From positions 1,054,001 to 1,118,000 of the forward strand of contig NZ_CP122312.1 of the NCBI RefSeq assembly GCF_029814175.1: a stretch of DNA of 64,000 bases. The letters run 5' to 3'. The translations under genes were made by a program, and so were the position numbers. The stretch's first letter is position 1. Each line of letters begins with the position of its first letter. The DNA comes from Halospeciosus flavus. GTDB taxonomy: Archaea > Halobacteriota > Halobacteria > Halobacteriales > Halobacteriaceae. This document shows, one piece after another, positions 33,036-42,331 of this stretch. The notes beneath the pieces were generated by a model. The model saw only the letters and a list, made by a program, of their open reading frames with translations, did no database searches and was not told the origin of the DNA.

Positions 33036-34438
33036 CATCCGTCTTTAGTTAGGAGACGAACCGCGTGACAGTGGCGGCTTATCGAGGCTACTTTTCGGAA
33101 GGAATGAGGAGGTGTCGAGTGTGCACAACGAAACCTCCTCATCACGGATTATGCGTCGGCTCACTACACTGTTTCCCTCCGAGTTCCTCGAAGAGCACGC
33201 CGAGGAACTCGGCGTGGTCGAACGCGACCGCAAGCTCCAGATTCCCGTCTTCGTCTGGGCATTCGTGTTCGGCTTCGCCGCAGGCGAACGCCGAACACTC
33301 GCAGGGTTTCGACGCAGCTACAACTCCACAGCTGACGAGCCGATCTCACCGGGTGGGTTCTATCAGCGGTTGACGCCGACGCTCGCGGAGTACTTCCGCG
33401 ACCTCGTCGAGCACGGTCTCGACGAGGTCGCTGTTCCCGACACTGTTGACGTTGACATCGACCGATTCAGTGATGTAATGATCGCTGATGGAACGGTGTT
33501 GCGGTTACACGAGTTTCTCGCTGATCAGTTCGAAGCCCGCCACGAGGAGCAGGCTGGAGCGAAGCTCCACCTGCTCCACAATGCCACTGAACAGACGATT
33601 GAACGGATCGACGTTACCGACGAGAAAGCACACGACAGCACGCTGTTCAAGACAGGGTCGTGGCTTGAGAACCGCCTCGTATTGTTCGACCTCGCGTACT
33701 TCAAGTACCGACGGTTTGCGCGGATCGACGAGAACGGCGGCTCCTTCGTGAGCCGGCTGAAACAGAACGCGAATCCGGTGATTACGGATGAATTACGGGA
33801 ATGGCGCGGCCGCGCCATTCCCTTGGAGGGCAAGCAACTCCGTGATGTGCTCGACGATCTCGACCGGACGTACATCGATGTGGAAGTCGAAGTCGAGTTC
33901 AAGCGCGGGCCGTACAACGGGACGCGGTCGCTGGATACGAAGCGGTTCCGCGTCGTCGGCGTCCGCGACGAGGACGCCGACGACTACCATCTATACGTGA
34001 CAAATCTGTCGCGAGAGGAGTTCTTTCCGGCGGATTTAGCGCAGATCTACCGGTGTCGGTGGGAAGTGGAGTTGCTGTTCCGTGAGTTGAAGACGCAGTA
34101 CGACCTGGACGAGTTCGACACGAGCAACGAGCACGTGGTGAAGATCTTGCTGTACGCAGCGTTGCTGTCACTGCTTGTGAGCCGTGATCTGTTGGATCTG
34201 GTCACCGAGCAGGCGGATGATGAGCTCGTGTTTCCCCCGGAACGCTGGGCGGCGACCTTCCGGTCGCACGCCCAGCTCATCCTCCACGAACTCGGTGAGC
34301 ACCTCGGTTATTCGCCACCGCCGCTGTTGGAGCGGCTGATCGAGGACGCACAGAAGATCCACAAGCAACGACCGATCTTACAAGAGACGCTCGCTACCGC
34401 TACACAACCGAGGTGTGAGTCTTAACTAAAGACGAATG
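33036..34438 (+). mobile_element. ISH8-type IS4-family insertion sequence, 1403 bp
   Basis: Terminal repeats are CAT(C/T)CGTCTTTAGTTA (33036-33051 and 34423-34438, one mismatch). A 10-bp target duplication, GGAGCCAGCC, flanks it at 33026-33035 and 34439-34448. Length and duplication fit ISH8. The intact transposase and perfect duplication point to a recent insertion. Confidence 0.93.
33151..34425 (+). CDS. ISH8-family (IS4) transposase
   Basis: About 424 residues from ATG 33151 (a GTG 39 bp upstream is in frame). 'MRRLTTLFPSEFLEEHAEELG' is the family N-terminus. Catalytic parts are 'DVMIADGTVLRLHE', 'LVLFDLAYFKYRRF' and the YREK-like 'IYRCRWEVELLFRELKTQYDL', the DDE signature of IS4. Full length and uninterrupted. 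Confidence 0.93.
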   Translation: MRRLTTLFPSEFLEEHAEELGVVERDRKLQIPVFVWAFVFGFAAGERRTLAGFRRSYNSTADEPISPGGFYQRLTPTLAEYFRDLVEHGLDEVAVPDTVDVDIDRFSDVMIADGTVLRLHEFLADQFEARHEEQAGAKLHLLHNATEQTIERIDVTDEKAHDSTLFKTGSWLENRLVLFDLAYFKYRRFARIDENGGSFVSRLKQNANPVITDELREWRGRAIPLEGKQLRDVLDDLDRTYIDVEVEVEFKRGPYNGTRSLDTKRFRVVGVRDEDADDYHLYVTNLSREEFFPADLAQIYRCRWEVELLFRELKTQYDLDEFDTSNEHVVKILLYAALLSLLVSRDLLDLVTEQADDELVFPPERWAATFRSHAQLILHELGEHLGYSPPPLLERLIEDAQKIHKQRPILQETLATATQPRCES

Positions 34439-34618
34439 GGAGCCAGCCAATTCCCATGTTGAGGGCGGCGAGGGAAAGTGGATACAGAGTCCGGGACGCG
34501 TACATCTCGTGGTCGAACGATAGCACGGAGATGTTAAAGAAGTTACCAAAGCGACAACGTCGATTTGTGTTTGCAAGTGTGTAGCAAAGAACCGAGCCTA
34601 CGATCTACCATTCGAGGT

Positions 34619-34661
34619 GGAGCACCCCCAGTTGGGGAAGTTGGGGGATGGGGGGTGCTCC
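34619..34661. repeat. Perfect 11-bp inverted repeat
   Basis: GGAGCACCCCC (34619-34629) and GGGGGTGCTCC (34651-34661) are fully complementary with a 21-nt loop that contains a G-rich run. It lies between the interrupted small gene and the 3' end of the GT2 gene, so it could be a bidirectional transcript end or a small-element remnant. Confidence 0.55.
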
Positions 34662-34771
34662 ATCATGAAAAATGGAACTCTATCTATGTATATTTATGCT
34701 TTAGCATGGCATACCATGCTGTCATCGCCGAATCGCCCTCCGTAGTGGCGATCGAACAGATTCTTGGATGG

Positions 34772-35680
34772 CTACGATACGACTTCGACGTGGAATTTGC
34801 TGTGCCAGCGGTAGCGTCGCCCACCCCACACGAAGGTGCGGCGGCCGAGTGCGTAGGCCATCAGCGGCACTTGGACGAGGATTGCGGGGTACGCCAGGAG
34901 AGCGGTCCACCGACGGCACCCGAAGGCTGCGTACACGCCGCCGACGAGGAGCGTCACGAGGCCCGCCGCGTACACTGGACTGAGGAGACAGAATGCCGCG
35001 AGGAGCGTCGTGACCACACCCATGACGGCAGTATCGGCTGGCTCGTGGTGGGAGACGATCTGGGTGAATCGGACGTGACGTTCGAGTGTCGCCCGAACTG
35101 TCCCGCCGATCTCGACCCGGCGAGTCCGCTTGAGTGGCGTCACGTCGAGATACTCCGAGAGGAGTCCGTCGTCGCTCACAGTCTGTCGCAGCTCCTCAAG
35201 GAACGCCTCGACATCGAGGTCGTCACGTTCGAACATCACGGCGCCGGCCCACGCTTTGTCGCTCGTGTAAACGCCGAGTGTTCCGCCAAGAGCGTACACT
35301 GGCTCGAGCAAGATCGAGAGGGGATCTCGGCCCACGAAAAACGGGAGTTCCGAGACGGGGCCGTGGCGTTCGTAGGCCGTGTGGAGTCCCGACAGCCAAT
35401 CCGGTGGATGGTGAAAGTCGTCGTCGGTCCAGACGATTCGGTCGTGGGTGGCCGCCTCCATGCCCGCGGCGATGGCGTTTGCCTTGCCCGAGCAGCCGGT
35501 CGGCTCGCCGGCGACGACGACTCGTGTCTTCTCGATTTCATCGGCGTAGTCGGCGACTGGATCCGTCTCGGTGTCACAGATCACGAGGAGTTCGTCAGTC
35601 GGCGCGAGTTGCCCGGCGACCTCCTCGATGACTGGCGAGCGTGTCGTCGTCGGGAGGAGGACGCTCGTCGGCGGGGCCAT
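34772..35680 (-). CDS. Membrane-associated GT2 glycosyltransferase
   Basis: 302 residues. 'SVLLPTTTRSPVI' opens a GT-A fold; 'GCSGKANAIAAGMEAATHDRIVWTDDDFHHP' contains the DDD metal-binding motif. The C-terminus has at least two hydrophobic helices ('VMGVVTTLLAAFCLLSPVYA', 'ALLAYPAILVQVPLMAYAL'). The layout resembles ceramide-glucosyltransferase-like GT2 enzymes, though the QxxRW motif is not clear. Acceptor and sugar unknown. Confidence 0.78.
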   Translation of the reverse strand: MAPPTSVLLPTTTRSPVIEEVAGQLAPTDELLVICDTETDPVADYADEIEKTRVVVAGEPTGCSGKANAIAAGMEAATHDRIVWTDDDFHHPPDWLSGLHTAYERHGPVSELPFFVGRDPLSILLEPVYALGGTLGVYTSDKAWAGAVMFERDDLDVEAFLEELRQTVSDDGLLSEYLDVTPLKRTRRVEIGGTVRATLERHVRFTQIVSHHEPADTAVMGVVTTLLAAFCLLSPVYAAGLVTLLVGGVYAAFGCRRWTALLAYPAILVQVPLMAYALGRRTFVWGGRRYRWHSKFHVEVVS

Positions 35681-35788
35681 CGTCGTAGAACGCGACCGCC
35701 GACGACGTAAATGCTGGTGTGCCCCGAGTGACTGCTGAGTACTCTAGGAGAGGCCCTTGCCACAGCAATCGGAAGCGGTCGAGAGCGC

Positions 35789-37021
35789 TCAGGCGAGTTC
35801 GTACAGCTCTGGGCCGGCCGTGACGAGCACCCGATCCTCGACGAGCGCCAGCCCATCCGGGTCGTTCGCCAGCGAATGTGTCCACAGGATCTCGCCAGTC
35901 GCTCGGTCGTAGGCGCGAACCTTCCCCGTGGGTTGCTCGCCATCCCGACGTACCTCGCCGGCGACGACGAGTGTGTCTTCGCTGACGACTGGGGCGAAGG
36001 CGTACCAGTCGACGGAATCGCGCCAGATGGTCTCGCCCGTTTCGAGGTCGAGGGCGACGACGAGGCCGGCCTGAAGGTCGTCTGTCCCGACGGCTGTGTA
36101 GCCGCGATCGCCGACGACGGCAGGTGTCGCGACGTCCATCCCGAGCGACCGCGGCCCCCAGAGGTGCTCGCCCGAGTCAGCGTCGAAGGCGACGACTGCG
36201 CCACCTTCGGTTGCGTAGGAGCCCTGGACGAATCGGCCGTTGGCGATCGTCGGGCGATGGGCGAATCCCTGCATGTGGTCTGTTCCGGTAGTCCAGACTT
36301 GCTTCGGGCCGACCGCGAGACGTCGGTCGAGGCCGGTTCGTTGCGTGTAGGCGACGGCGCCATCCAGTGGTGCGTCCGCGGCGTAGAGTTGCCCATCGAG
36401 GAGAGCGGGCAATGCGCCGTCGGCCTGCCACCCACGGCCAGTGGTGGGGTCGATGGCTTGTAGCGTGCCGTCGGATGTGCCAACGTACACTTCGCGTTCG
36501 CTAATCGACATCCCCTGTGGGCGATTCGTGCCGAGTGGGACACGGTAGGTCTCCCGTAGTTCGCCGGCCCTGTAGCCGACGATGGCTGTTGGCGGGTCGG
36601 AGGAGTTCTCTGCGACGCGACGGGCCGTGTGGAGAGTCCCGTCAGGACCGAAGCCGGCGAGAAGCGTTGCGGTGTCGCTGGTGTGGACTGGCTCGCCGGC
36701 GTCGCGTGACAGGACAGTGATTCCCGACCCGTGCATTGCGAGGTAGTCGGAGCTAACGATCGGGTAGAAGTACGGCTGCTTGGCAGTTGTTGGGGCGGTG
36801 GCGACGACGCTGGCGTTCGGTGGCTCGCGAGGTGGGCCGGCGTTTGGGTTGTATGCTGTGTTCGCGGGGTCGTAGCGTCGAAGTGGCCACGTGCCCGCTT
36901 TGGGGGACCACGAGGTGAACGTTGCATCCGTGGCGCCTTGGTCCAGCCGGTAGGTACCGTAGGCGCCGGCCGCGATCGCTGCAGCGCCGCCGAGAAGGCG
37001 ACGACGAGTGATGGAGGGCAT
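35789..37021 (-). CDS. Secreted PQQ-like beta-propeller protein
   Basis: 410 residues from ATG 37021 with a Tat signal 'TRRRLLGGAAAIAAGAYG'. Repeats of the type 'VVALDLETGETIWR', 'VRAYDRATGEILWTHS' and 'VVAFDADSGEHLWGPRS' are PQQ-type propeller blades (A-x-D-x-x-T-G-x-x-x-W). No catalytic quinoprotein residues or heme sites are evident, so it is more likely a binding or assembly propeller than a dehydrogenase. No lipobox. It lies between the GT2 gene and a DUF7342-like gene, all minus strand. Confidence 0.82.
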   Translation of the reverse strand: MPSITRRRLLGGAAAIAAGAYGTYRLDQGATDATFTSWSPKAGTWPLRRYDPANTAYNPNAGPPREPPNASVVATAPTTAKQPYFYPIVSSDYLAMHGSGITVLSRDAGEPVHTSDTATLLAGFGPDGTLHTARRVAENSSDPPTAIVGYRAGELRETYRVPLGTNRPQGMSISEREVYVGTSDGTLQAIDPTTGRGWQADGALPALLDGQLYAADAPLDGAVAYTQRTGLDRRLAVGPKQVWTTGTDHMQGFAHRPTIANGRFVQGSYATEGGAVVAFDADSGEHLWGPRSLGMDVATPAVVGDRGYTAVGTDDLQAGLVVALDLETGETIWRDSVDWYAFAPVVSEDTLVVAGEVRRDGEQPTGKVRAYDRATGEILWTHSLANDPDGLALVEDRVLVTAGPELYELA

Positions 37022-37073
37022 CAGGCGCGTGTTCTCGCCCATCGGTCAAAGGTGTTCGTGGCGATATCTGTGG

Positions 37074-37634
37074 TTAGGGATCAGAATTTCGGGGGCTGGT
37101 CCGTAGCGCCCGTTCATGGAGTGAGATTCGCCGGCGAGTCGTCTTCCATGCAGACACGTCCTCCCATACCGCCTCGACAGACCGGTCAGTATCTGTTGCA
37201 TGGGCAGCAATCGCGACTGCCTCCGGAGATTCAGTGTCGAATTTCTCCGCGAACGAGTCATCACGTTCTACCTCGTCTTCGAGGAAACGAAGGAGTTCGT
37301 CGTCCTCGTATCGGTTTCGGAGTTGCTGGACACGCCGCCACTGCAGGTACTCCTGATTCCGTTCGTAGGTTGCAGGCGAGTCAGTGACCTGCGTGACGAT
37401 CCCGATGCGATCAAACCACTCAAGGTACTCCCGGGCCGCATCCACCCCGTGTTCCGCACGGTCGGCGACCTCACGCGCGGTTGCGGGACTACTCAATCCG
37501 AGCACAGTATCAAAGAAATTGTCCCGAGTGCGATCCTCGGAAACGAGATCCTCCGGAGCGACGAGACTATCGAAATCCGGCTCGTCCCGATGTTCATCGG
37601 TGTCTGCTTTCAGTTCGGGACGTGGATCTTCCAT
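37074..37634 (-). CDS. DUF7342-like winged-helix protein
   Basis: 186 residues. 'ATAREVADRAEHGVDAAREYLEWFDRIGIV' is a winged helix; the C-terminus ends in a helical 'VWEDVSAWKTTRRRISLHERAL', matching 'WDDLTTWRTTRQNLAVAQAAL' in the protein at 55494-56006. They are members of one haloarchaeal family. Such genes usually precede a second small gene in an operon; none follows here with close spacing. Confidence 0.75.
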   Translation of the reverse strand: MEDPRPELKADTDEHRDEPDFDSLVAPEDLVSEDRTRDNFFDTVLGLSSPATAREVADRAEHGVDAAREYLEWFDRIGIVTQVTDSPATYERNQEYLQWRRVQQLRNRYEDDELLRFLEDEVERDDSFAEKFDTESPEAVAIAAHATDTDRSVEAVWEDVSAWKTTRRRISLHERALRTSPRNSDP

Positions 37635-37678
37635 ACTGGATATGTGGTCTTCAGATTGTTAATCTGTTCTATGAGTTC

Positions 37679-38908
37679 CTAAGTATTCGCCCGCCCACCT
37701 GGCCTCACGCGCCGAGCGAGCCACGTCACGACGACGGCGAACAGATAGTACGTGGCGACGAGCCCGACTTCCCAGAGAAGGGCTCCGGAGCCAGGTACAA
37801 TCGGATCGAGCACGTAGACGACGTTCTCGAGGCCCCACGGGCTATCGTACAAAACGAGCATGAGGAGGTAGCTCGGGATGAACAGCAGCCTGGGAATGCC
37901 CCAGTAGCTGTAGATGTCGACGACATTCGGAAGGTAACTCGTCAGCGCGAGAAACGCGAACACGAGGAGCGTACCACGGGCTGTCCACGCCGAACGTGGG
38001 CCATCTCCAGGTTGCTCGGCTGTCTGTTCTGAGAGATAGTCGGCTAGCGAGCGAAGCTCCGTGGGTTCGCGCCCGAATGCCTCGACGTCGTTTTCCTCGA
38101 CCGTATTATCGAAGTTGAGGGAGCGATACTGATCGAGTCCCATCGGGAATCCCGGAATTCGCCCACCGACACCCAACCCGAGTTTCGCGAGTGCCATCGG
38201 GACCGGAACGATTGTCACTGGAGTGCCCTCGGCCTGATACACCTGCTTGGTGACCTCGGCTAGAGTGAGTTTCTCCGGTCCGCCGAGTTCGTAGACGTTG
38301 CCGTTGTGTGCGTCGTCTTCGATCGCGTCCGCCAGCATGGGGACGAGGTCACCGACCCAGAGCGGTTGGAAGCGAGTCGCGCCGCCGCCGGGAAGGCCCG
38401 TGACATACGGCGTCGTGAGCAGTTTCGTGAAGTCGACGAACTCGCCGCCATCGCCGAAGATGACCGAGGGCCGAATGAGCACCCACTCCAGGTCGGCGTC
38501 GCGGACAACCTGCTCGGCTGCGCCCTTTGCGCGGAGATATGCTGTTGGTCCCTCCGGGTCCGCTCCGAGGGCGCTCATCTGGACGAGTTTCTCGACGCCG
38601 TGGGCCTCCGCTGCCTCGACGACGTTTTCAGTGCCACCGAGGTGGATTCGGTTGTGCATCTCGTCGCCGCCAGACGGTGTGAACAACGGGGAGAGTGCGA
38701 CGAGATTGATGACGGCATCTCGGCCTTCGAACGCGCTCTCGATCGACTCGTAGTCGGTCACGTCCCCTTGAACCGTCTGGACGGGTGCCTCGAAAGCCTC
38801 TGCCTCGGCTGTGCGCGCGAGGACGGTGACCGTATGTCCCCGGTCGGCCAACGTGCGGGTCAGGTTCGTGCCGATGAATCCCGTACCACCAACGACGAGG
38901 ACTTTCAT
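37679..38908 (-). CDS. NDUFA9-like NAD(P)-binding epimerase/reductase fused to a membrane domain
   Basis: 409 residues from ATG 38908. 'MKVLVVGGTGFIGTNLTRTL' is the Rossmann G-G-T-G-x-x-G site; 'AYLRAKGAAEQVV' holds the atypical SDR position where Tyr-x-x-x-Lys is partly kept ('YLRAK'). 'FVDFTKLLTTPYVTGLPGGG' and later parts match complex-I NDUFA9-type atypical SDRs. The last ~110 residues form four hydrophobic helices ('LLVFAFLALTSYL', 'LLFIPSYLLMLVLY'), an uncommon fusion. Probable membrane-attached reductase. Confidence 0.82.
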   Translation of the reverse strand: MKVLVVGGTGFIGTNLTRTLADRGHTVTVLARTAEAEAFEAPVQTVQGDVTDYESIESAFEGRDAVINLVALSPLFTPSGGDEMHNRIHLGGTENVVEAAEAHGVEKLVQMSALGADPEGPTAYLRAKGAAEQVVRDADLEWVLIRPSVIFGDGGEFVDFTKLLTTPYVTGLPGGGATRFQPLWVGDLVPMLADAIEDDAHNGNVYELGGPEKLTLAEVTKQVYQAEGTPVTIVPVPMALAKLGLGVGGRIPGFPMGLDQYRSLNFDNTVEENDVEAFGREPTELRSLADYLSEQTAEQPGDGPRSAWTARGTLLVFAFLALTSYLPNVVDIYSYWGIPRLLFIPSYLLMLVLYDSPWGLENVVYVLDPIVPGSGALLWEVGLVATYYLFAVVVTWLARRVRPGGRANT

Positions 38909-39003
38909 GGCTAGATATCGTGTCGCTGGGGTGTTTACGATACCTCCTGGCAGGTGTGCCAACTGTTGGCCAACCGGTCACTGTTCGTGACGACTGAGTG
39001 TGG

Positions 39004-39813
39004 TCAGGTATCTTTTCGAAACGGGAACGGGAGTGAGAACGGCGATTCGACGAGTTCCGATTCGTCTCGGTAGCGCTCGAACAGGTCGGTGCTCCACTGG
39101 AGAAACTCGTCGTTCGTGGCGTGAACGCACGCTTGCAGGTGGCCATCGTCGTCGTAGGCGCCCATCAGTAGTTGCTCGTCGCCGAGTGTCAACCCGAAGC
39201 CAATGCTCTCTGGGTGGCGATAGAGATCCAACACGCCGACACTGACGACGATTTTGAACTCGACCGGATTGAGGTCGCGAGCGCGTTCGACCATGTCGGC
39301 GTCGAGGACGAGTTCCGTATGCACACCATCCATGGCGAGGTCGGCGTGGACGTCGTGGAACAAGCGGCTGAGCACTGGCGAAATCATTCGGATTCGGTCC
39401 GTGTCGAACTCTCGGACTCGATCGAGGTATTCGTGGACTGGGGCCTGTGGGTTCTCTTTGGTTGCTGTGACCAGCGAGGCGGACTCCAGCCATCGCGGGT
39501 CTGGCGTGTGGTCCATATCGGGGAGATGGCCGAGGAAGGACCGATACGTCTCGATTCGCTCCAGTGTTTCGAGGTACGTGGTGAGTTCGTCGACGACGTG
39601 TGACCCGGTCGTCGTGAGTCGATACTTCCCGCTATCCTTGATGGCCAGGTCTCGCTCGACGAATTGGCCGAGATGGCGTTGGATACTGCGACGTGAGAGA
39701 GGGAGCTCGTCGGCGAGTTCTGCAGGGGACCCTGGGTGATCGACGAGGTGTGTGAGGAGTTGCTGGCGGTCTGGAGAGCTGGCGAGGAATTGAGCGAGTT
39801 CGTCTTTGGTCAT
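39004..39813 (-). CDS. Winged-helix regulator with FilR1 domain
   Basis: 269 residues. N-terminal winged helix: 'LASSPDRQQLLTHLVDHPGSPAELADELPLSRRSIQRHLGQF'. Residues ~120-255 match the FilR1 (DUF1724) domain: 'MISPVLSRLFHDVHADLAMDGVHTELVLDADM' and 'FGLTLGDEQLLMGAYDDDGHLQACVHATND'. Such proteins regulate unknown targets in haloarchaea. It lies 95 bp upstream of the NDUFA9-like gene in the same direction and may control it. Confidence 0.82.
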   Translation of the reverse strand: MTKDELAQFLASSPDRQQLLTHLVDHPGSPAELADELPLSRRSIQRHLGQFVERDLAIKDSGKYRLTTTGSHVVDELTTYLETLERIETYRSFLGHLPDMDHTPDPRWLESASLVTATKENPQAPVHEYLDRVREFDTDRIRMISPVLSRLFHDVHADLAMDGVHTELVLDADMVERARDLNPVEFKIVVSVGVLDLYRHPESIGFGLTLGDEQLLMGAYDDDGHLQACVHATNDEFLQWSTDLFERYRDESELVESPFSLPFPFRKDT

Positions 39814-40306
39814 AGTTATCGGTACACACTCACTCTACAAATAATGGTCTCCGAGTTGATGAGTGGGTGAGAGATCTGTGTTGCCGGCGGGATTGGGGCG
39901 CGACGTCGACTATCGTCTCGTCCGTTGTTCGTCGTTGGCCTTTGACCACACCGGAGAGCCGGTGTACCCTCGTAGCGTGTGGATTGGCGACCGACTTTGC
40001 CGAAGATCTTCGTAGTCAGCAGGGTCTGGTGTAAATCGATAGAGGTCGAGGAAGGTTTTCTCGACGTCGGACTAGTTAAGCGACCGCACGTAGCCGTGGG
40101 TTTTCTCCTGTCCTCAGATAAAGCGGTTTGTGCGCAAAGCGGTAGCATATTCCGTGTGGGGCACGTAGTTTCGGACGGGTTTCTCTAGTTGGCGCAATCC
40201 GGGGGGAGAGACGCCAATCGGAGAAATCCGGAGTGTGGAGTTTTCACTCCCACTTTCTGTCGCTGGATTGAGTAACAGACTCTTGGGAGCCACAGTACCA
40301 ATACTG
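39814..40306. other. Intergenic region, no gene seen
   Basis: The 493-bp stretch has lower coding character than its flanks and no open frame with haloarchaeal composition. A promoter for the FilR1 gene should lie in the AT-containing first ~40 bp. No repeats of note. Confidence 0.5.
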
Positions 40307-40450
40307 TCAGAAGATACTACCTGACCCCTCTGGTTTTGTAACACCGAGAATAGAACTGCAGTTAGGGCATGCCCAGAAAACCTCGTCATCCGTAGTCTCA
40401 CGTTCCACTTCTGAAATATCAATACGAGTATCACAAAATCCGCATTTCAT
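40307..40450 (-). CDS. Small zinc-ribbon protein (47 aa)
   Basis: From ATG 40450. C-G-F-C at residues 3-6 and C-P-N-C at about residues 28-31 make a zinc ribbon, with 'DDEVFWACPNCSSILGVT' typical of the second knuckle. There is no other domain. The start is fixed by the first cysteine pair at the very N-terminus. Too short to assign a role. Confidence 0.65.
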   Translation of the reverse strand: MKCGFCDTRIDISEVERETTDDEVFWACPNCSSILGVTKPEGSGSIF

Positions 40451-40791
40451 GCTCGATAACTTGTTTCTCGTGAGAAAAAGAAGTATGCTTGGTTTGTCAA
40501 CGCTTCCACTAAGAAAAATATATAGCGAGCTGGATGTCGATAGAGCCTGGAAACTGGTGTACCATCCGACAAAGTAGCCCGATATGGAGTATATCCATGG
40601 GTGAAGTCGGGACCACACACCGATTTTCCCACGTCCGAAAAATTGATTAGGGTGATTCGTCGGTGGACAGAACCCGCTGTAGCCAGCCTGTCTGTTGGGT
40701 TCGTGTGGTCAACGCCAAGTGCCAGCACAGTCGGCCATCCTCGAGAGCGAATGGGGAAGACACACAACTGTCGGTGGCGAAAGGATGGACC

Positions 40792-41385
40792 ATGTGGCCC
40801 TGGGGACACCTCGCGGTCGGCTATCTTTGCTATCTTGGCGTGCTTCGTGTACGCGACGACGGCAAGCAGACACTCCTCACGCTCGTCGCCGTCGCCTTCG
40901 GGACGCAATTTCCCGATCTCGTGGACAAGCCACTCGCGTGGACGTTCGGTGTCCTGCCCTCGGGGCGGTCCTTTGCCCACTCGTTGCTTGTCGCCGCGGT
41001 CGTCATCGGCGTCGCGTATTGGGTCGCCTCACGCCGTGGACATGCAGAGAGTGCCGTCGCGTTCGGCGTCGGCTACATCTCGCACAGTCTCGTCGACCTC
41101 GGACCCGAGGTTGTGTGGGGGCTCGTGCAGGGCGACTGGGGGCAGTTGCAGTGGACGACCTACCTCCTGTGGCCGATTCTGTCGGCGCCGCCCTACCCGA
41201 ACGATGAGTCGTTCATGCAGCATTTCGTCGGGTTCGCGATGGACCCCTACGTGCTGGTGCAGTTCGGACTCTTGGGCGTCGCCGTCGCTCTCTGGATACG
41301 GAGTGGGCGTCCCGGTCTGGTAACGCTTCAGCGAGGGATGTGGGAGTGGATCGGCCGGCGGGACGTAGTGAGCGAGGGGGATTGA
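40792..41385 (+). CDS. DUF457/YdjM-type membrane-bound metal-dependent hydrolase
   Basis: 197 residues from ATG 40792. 'MWPWGHLAVGYLCYLG', 'GTQFPDLVDKPLAW', 'PSGRSFAHSLLVAAVV' and 'YISHSLVDLGPEVV' carry the His/Asp residues of DUF457 proteins, spread over four helices. A homologue with the same block order is at 62358-62918. Biological substrate unknown. Confidence 0.85.
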   Translation: MWPWGHLAVGYLCYLGVLRVRDDGKQTLLTLVAVAFGTQFPDLVDKPLAWTFGVLPSGRSFAHSLLVAAVVIGVAYWVASRRGHAESAVAFGVGYISHSLVDLGPEVVWGLVQGDWGQLQWTTYLLWPILSAPPYPNDESFMQHFVGFAMDPYVLVQFGLLGVAVALWIRSGRPGLVTLQRGMWEWIGRRDVVSEGD

Positions 41386-41413
41386 GGCGGGCGGTCGGTG
41401 GGCTGGTTGTCGC

Positions 41414-42331
41414 TCAGGGTTTTGGTTGGGAGGCTTCGACGCGGCGTTCGAGTTGGTCCATCGCCTCGTCGGCGAGTGAGGTGAGAAGATCTTGCTCGCG
41501 CTCGTCGTATTTTCGGGGCGCTTCGTCCATGACGCAGAACATCCCGATACGGTAGCCGTCAGAGGTGACTAGGGGCGCACCTGCGTATGATCGGAGGTTG
41601 TACTCGGTGACGAAGTTGAGCCGTTCGAACCGGGGATCGGCCGTCAAGTCCTCGATGACGGTCGGGCCATCCTCCAAGACGCCATAGGTACACACGGTCT
41701 CTTCGCGATTCAGCACTCCCCAGTCGATACCGCGACAGGCGACGATGTCCTCGGTGTAGCGGCCGACCAGTCCGACGAAAGAGACGTCGACGTCGAGTTC
41801 CTCTTCGGCGGTGCGGGTCAGATGCTTAAAGGATATCGCGACTTCGGACACCACGTCCAAATATCGGTCGAGGACGGCCAATCGCTCGTCCTCGTCGTAG
41901 GGAAGCGGATACGACGTGTGCGCTCGGGTCTCGACCATCGTCTCCACCTCGTTGAGGAGTACCTCGAGTGCGTTCGGCTGTGTCTCGTTGATGTAGTTGA
42001 TGACGATGTCGGGTTGCTCGGACGTGTCGATGGCTGCACTATCAAGATCGGTGTAGAGGACACACGCCGCATCCGGCTGTTGGGCCCGAACTTCTGCAAG
42101 GAGTTCGAGGCCAGTGCCGTCCAGAAGTGCGGAGTCGGTCACCACCGCCTCGAAGAATTGCTGGCCGAGCTGATGGCGAGCGGTCGCCATGGAACTCGCG
42201 GTCGCGACGTCGTACTCCTCGCCACCGAATGCCCCACCCACCTGGTTGCGCCAGCCCTCGTCGGCGCTCACCACGAGGATCCATGCGGTACTCCGCGTCT
42301 CCTCGGAGAGTTGTATGGGTGGTATGGACAT
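41414..42331 (-). CDS. Receiver-like domain plus GAF domain sensor protein
   Basis: 305 residues from ATG 42331. Residues ~14-125 are a receiver-type domain ('ILVVSADEGWRNQV', 'AVVTDSALLDGTGLELLAEVRAQ' with Asp in the phosphoacceptor position). Residues ~150-300 are a GAF domain: 'SFVGLVGRYTEDIVAC', 'VCTYGVLEDGPTVIEDLTAD', 'GAPLVTSDGYRIGMFCVMDEAPR'. It lacks a kinase or output domain, so it is either a signalling adaptor or depends on a partner. No histidine kinase gene is adjacent. Confidence 0.82.
   Translation of the reverse strand: MSIPPIQLSEETRSTAWILVVSADEGWRNQVGGAFGGEEYDVATASSMATARHQLGQQFFEAVVTDSALLDGTGLELLAEVRAQQPDAACVLYTDLDSAAIDTSEQPDIVINYINETQPNALEVLLNEVETMVETRAHTSYPLPYDEDERLAVLDRYLDVVSEVAISFKHLTRTAEEELDVDVSFVGLVGRYTEDIVACRGIDWGVLNREETVCTYGVLEDGPTVIEDLTADPRFERLNFVTEYNLRSYAGAPLVTSDGYRIGMFCVMDEAPRKYDEREQDLLTSLADEAMDQLERRVEASQPKP

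Larger units (their letters stand above)
32889..34505 (-). pseudogene. 67-residue membrane protein gene interrupted by ISH8
   Basis: The 5' part lies at 34439-34505 (from an ATG at 34505, or GTG 34526) and the 3' part at 32889-33025. Removing the 1403-bp IS and one 10-bp duplication restores a frame of 67 residues: a short N-terminus, two hydrophobic stretches ('WLLFQYVDIVLGLGLLVLG', 'LVLGILVLVALVF') and a stop at 32889. It contains an internal near-perfect repeat (VLGILVLGILVL). Function unknown. The gene is inactivated. Confidence 0.75.

Noticed and set aside
34565-35710. A 381-codon plus-strand frame over the GT2 gene
   Set aside because: The opposite strand has the GT2 DDD motif and membrane helices; the plus frame is compositionally a shadow.
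39816-40188. Short open frames in the gap after the FilR1 gene
   Set aside because: Both strands have frames of 70-110 codons but with Arg/Pro/Ser composition and no start context; not supported as genes.
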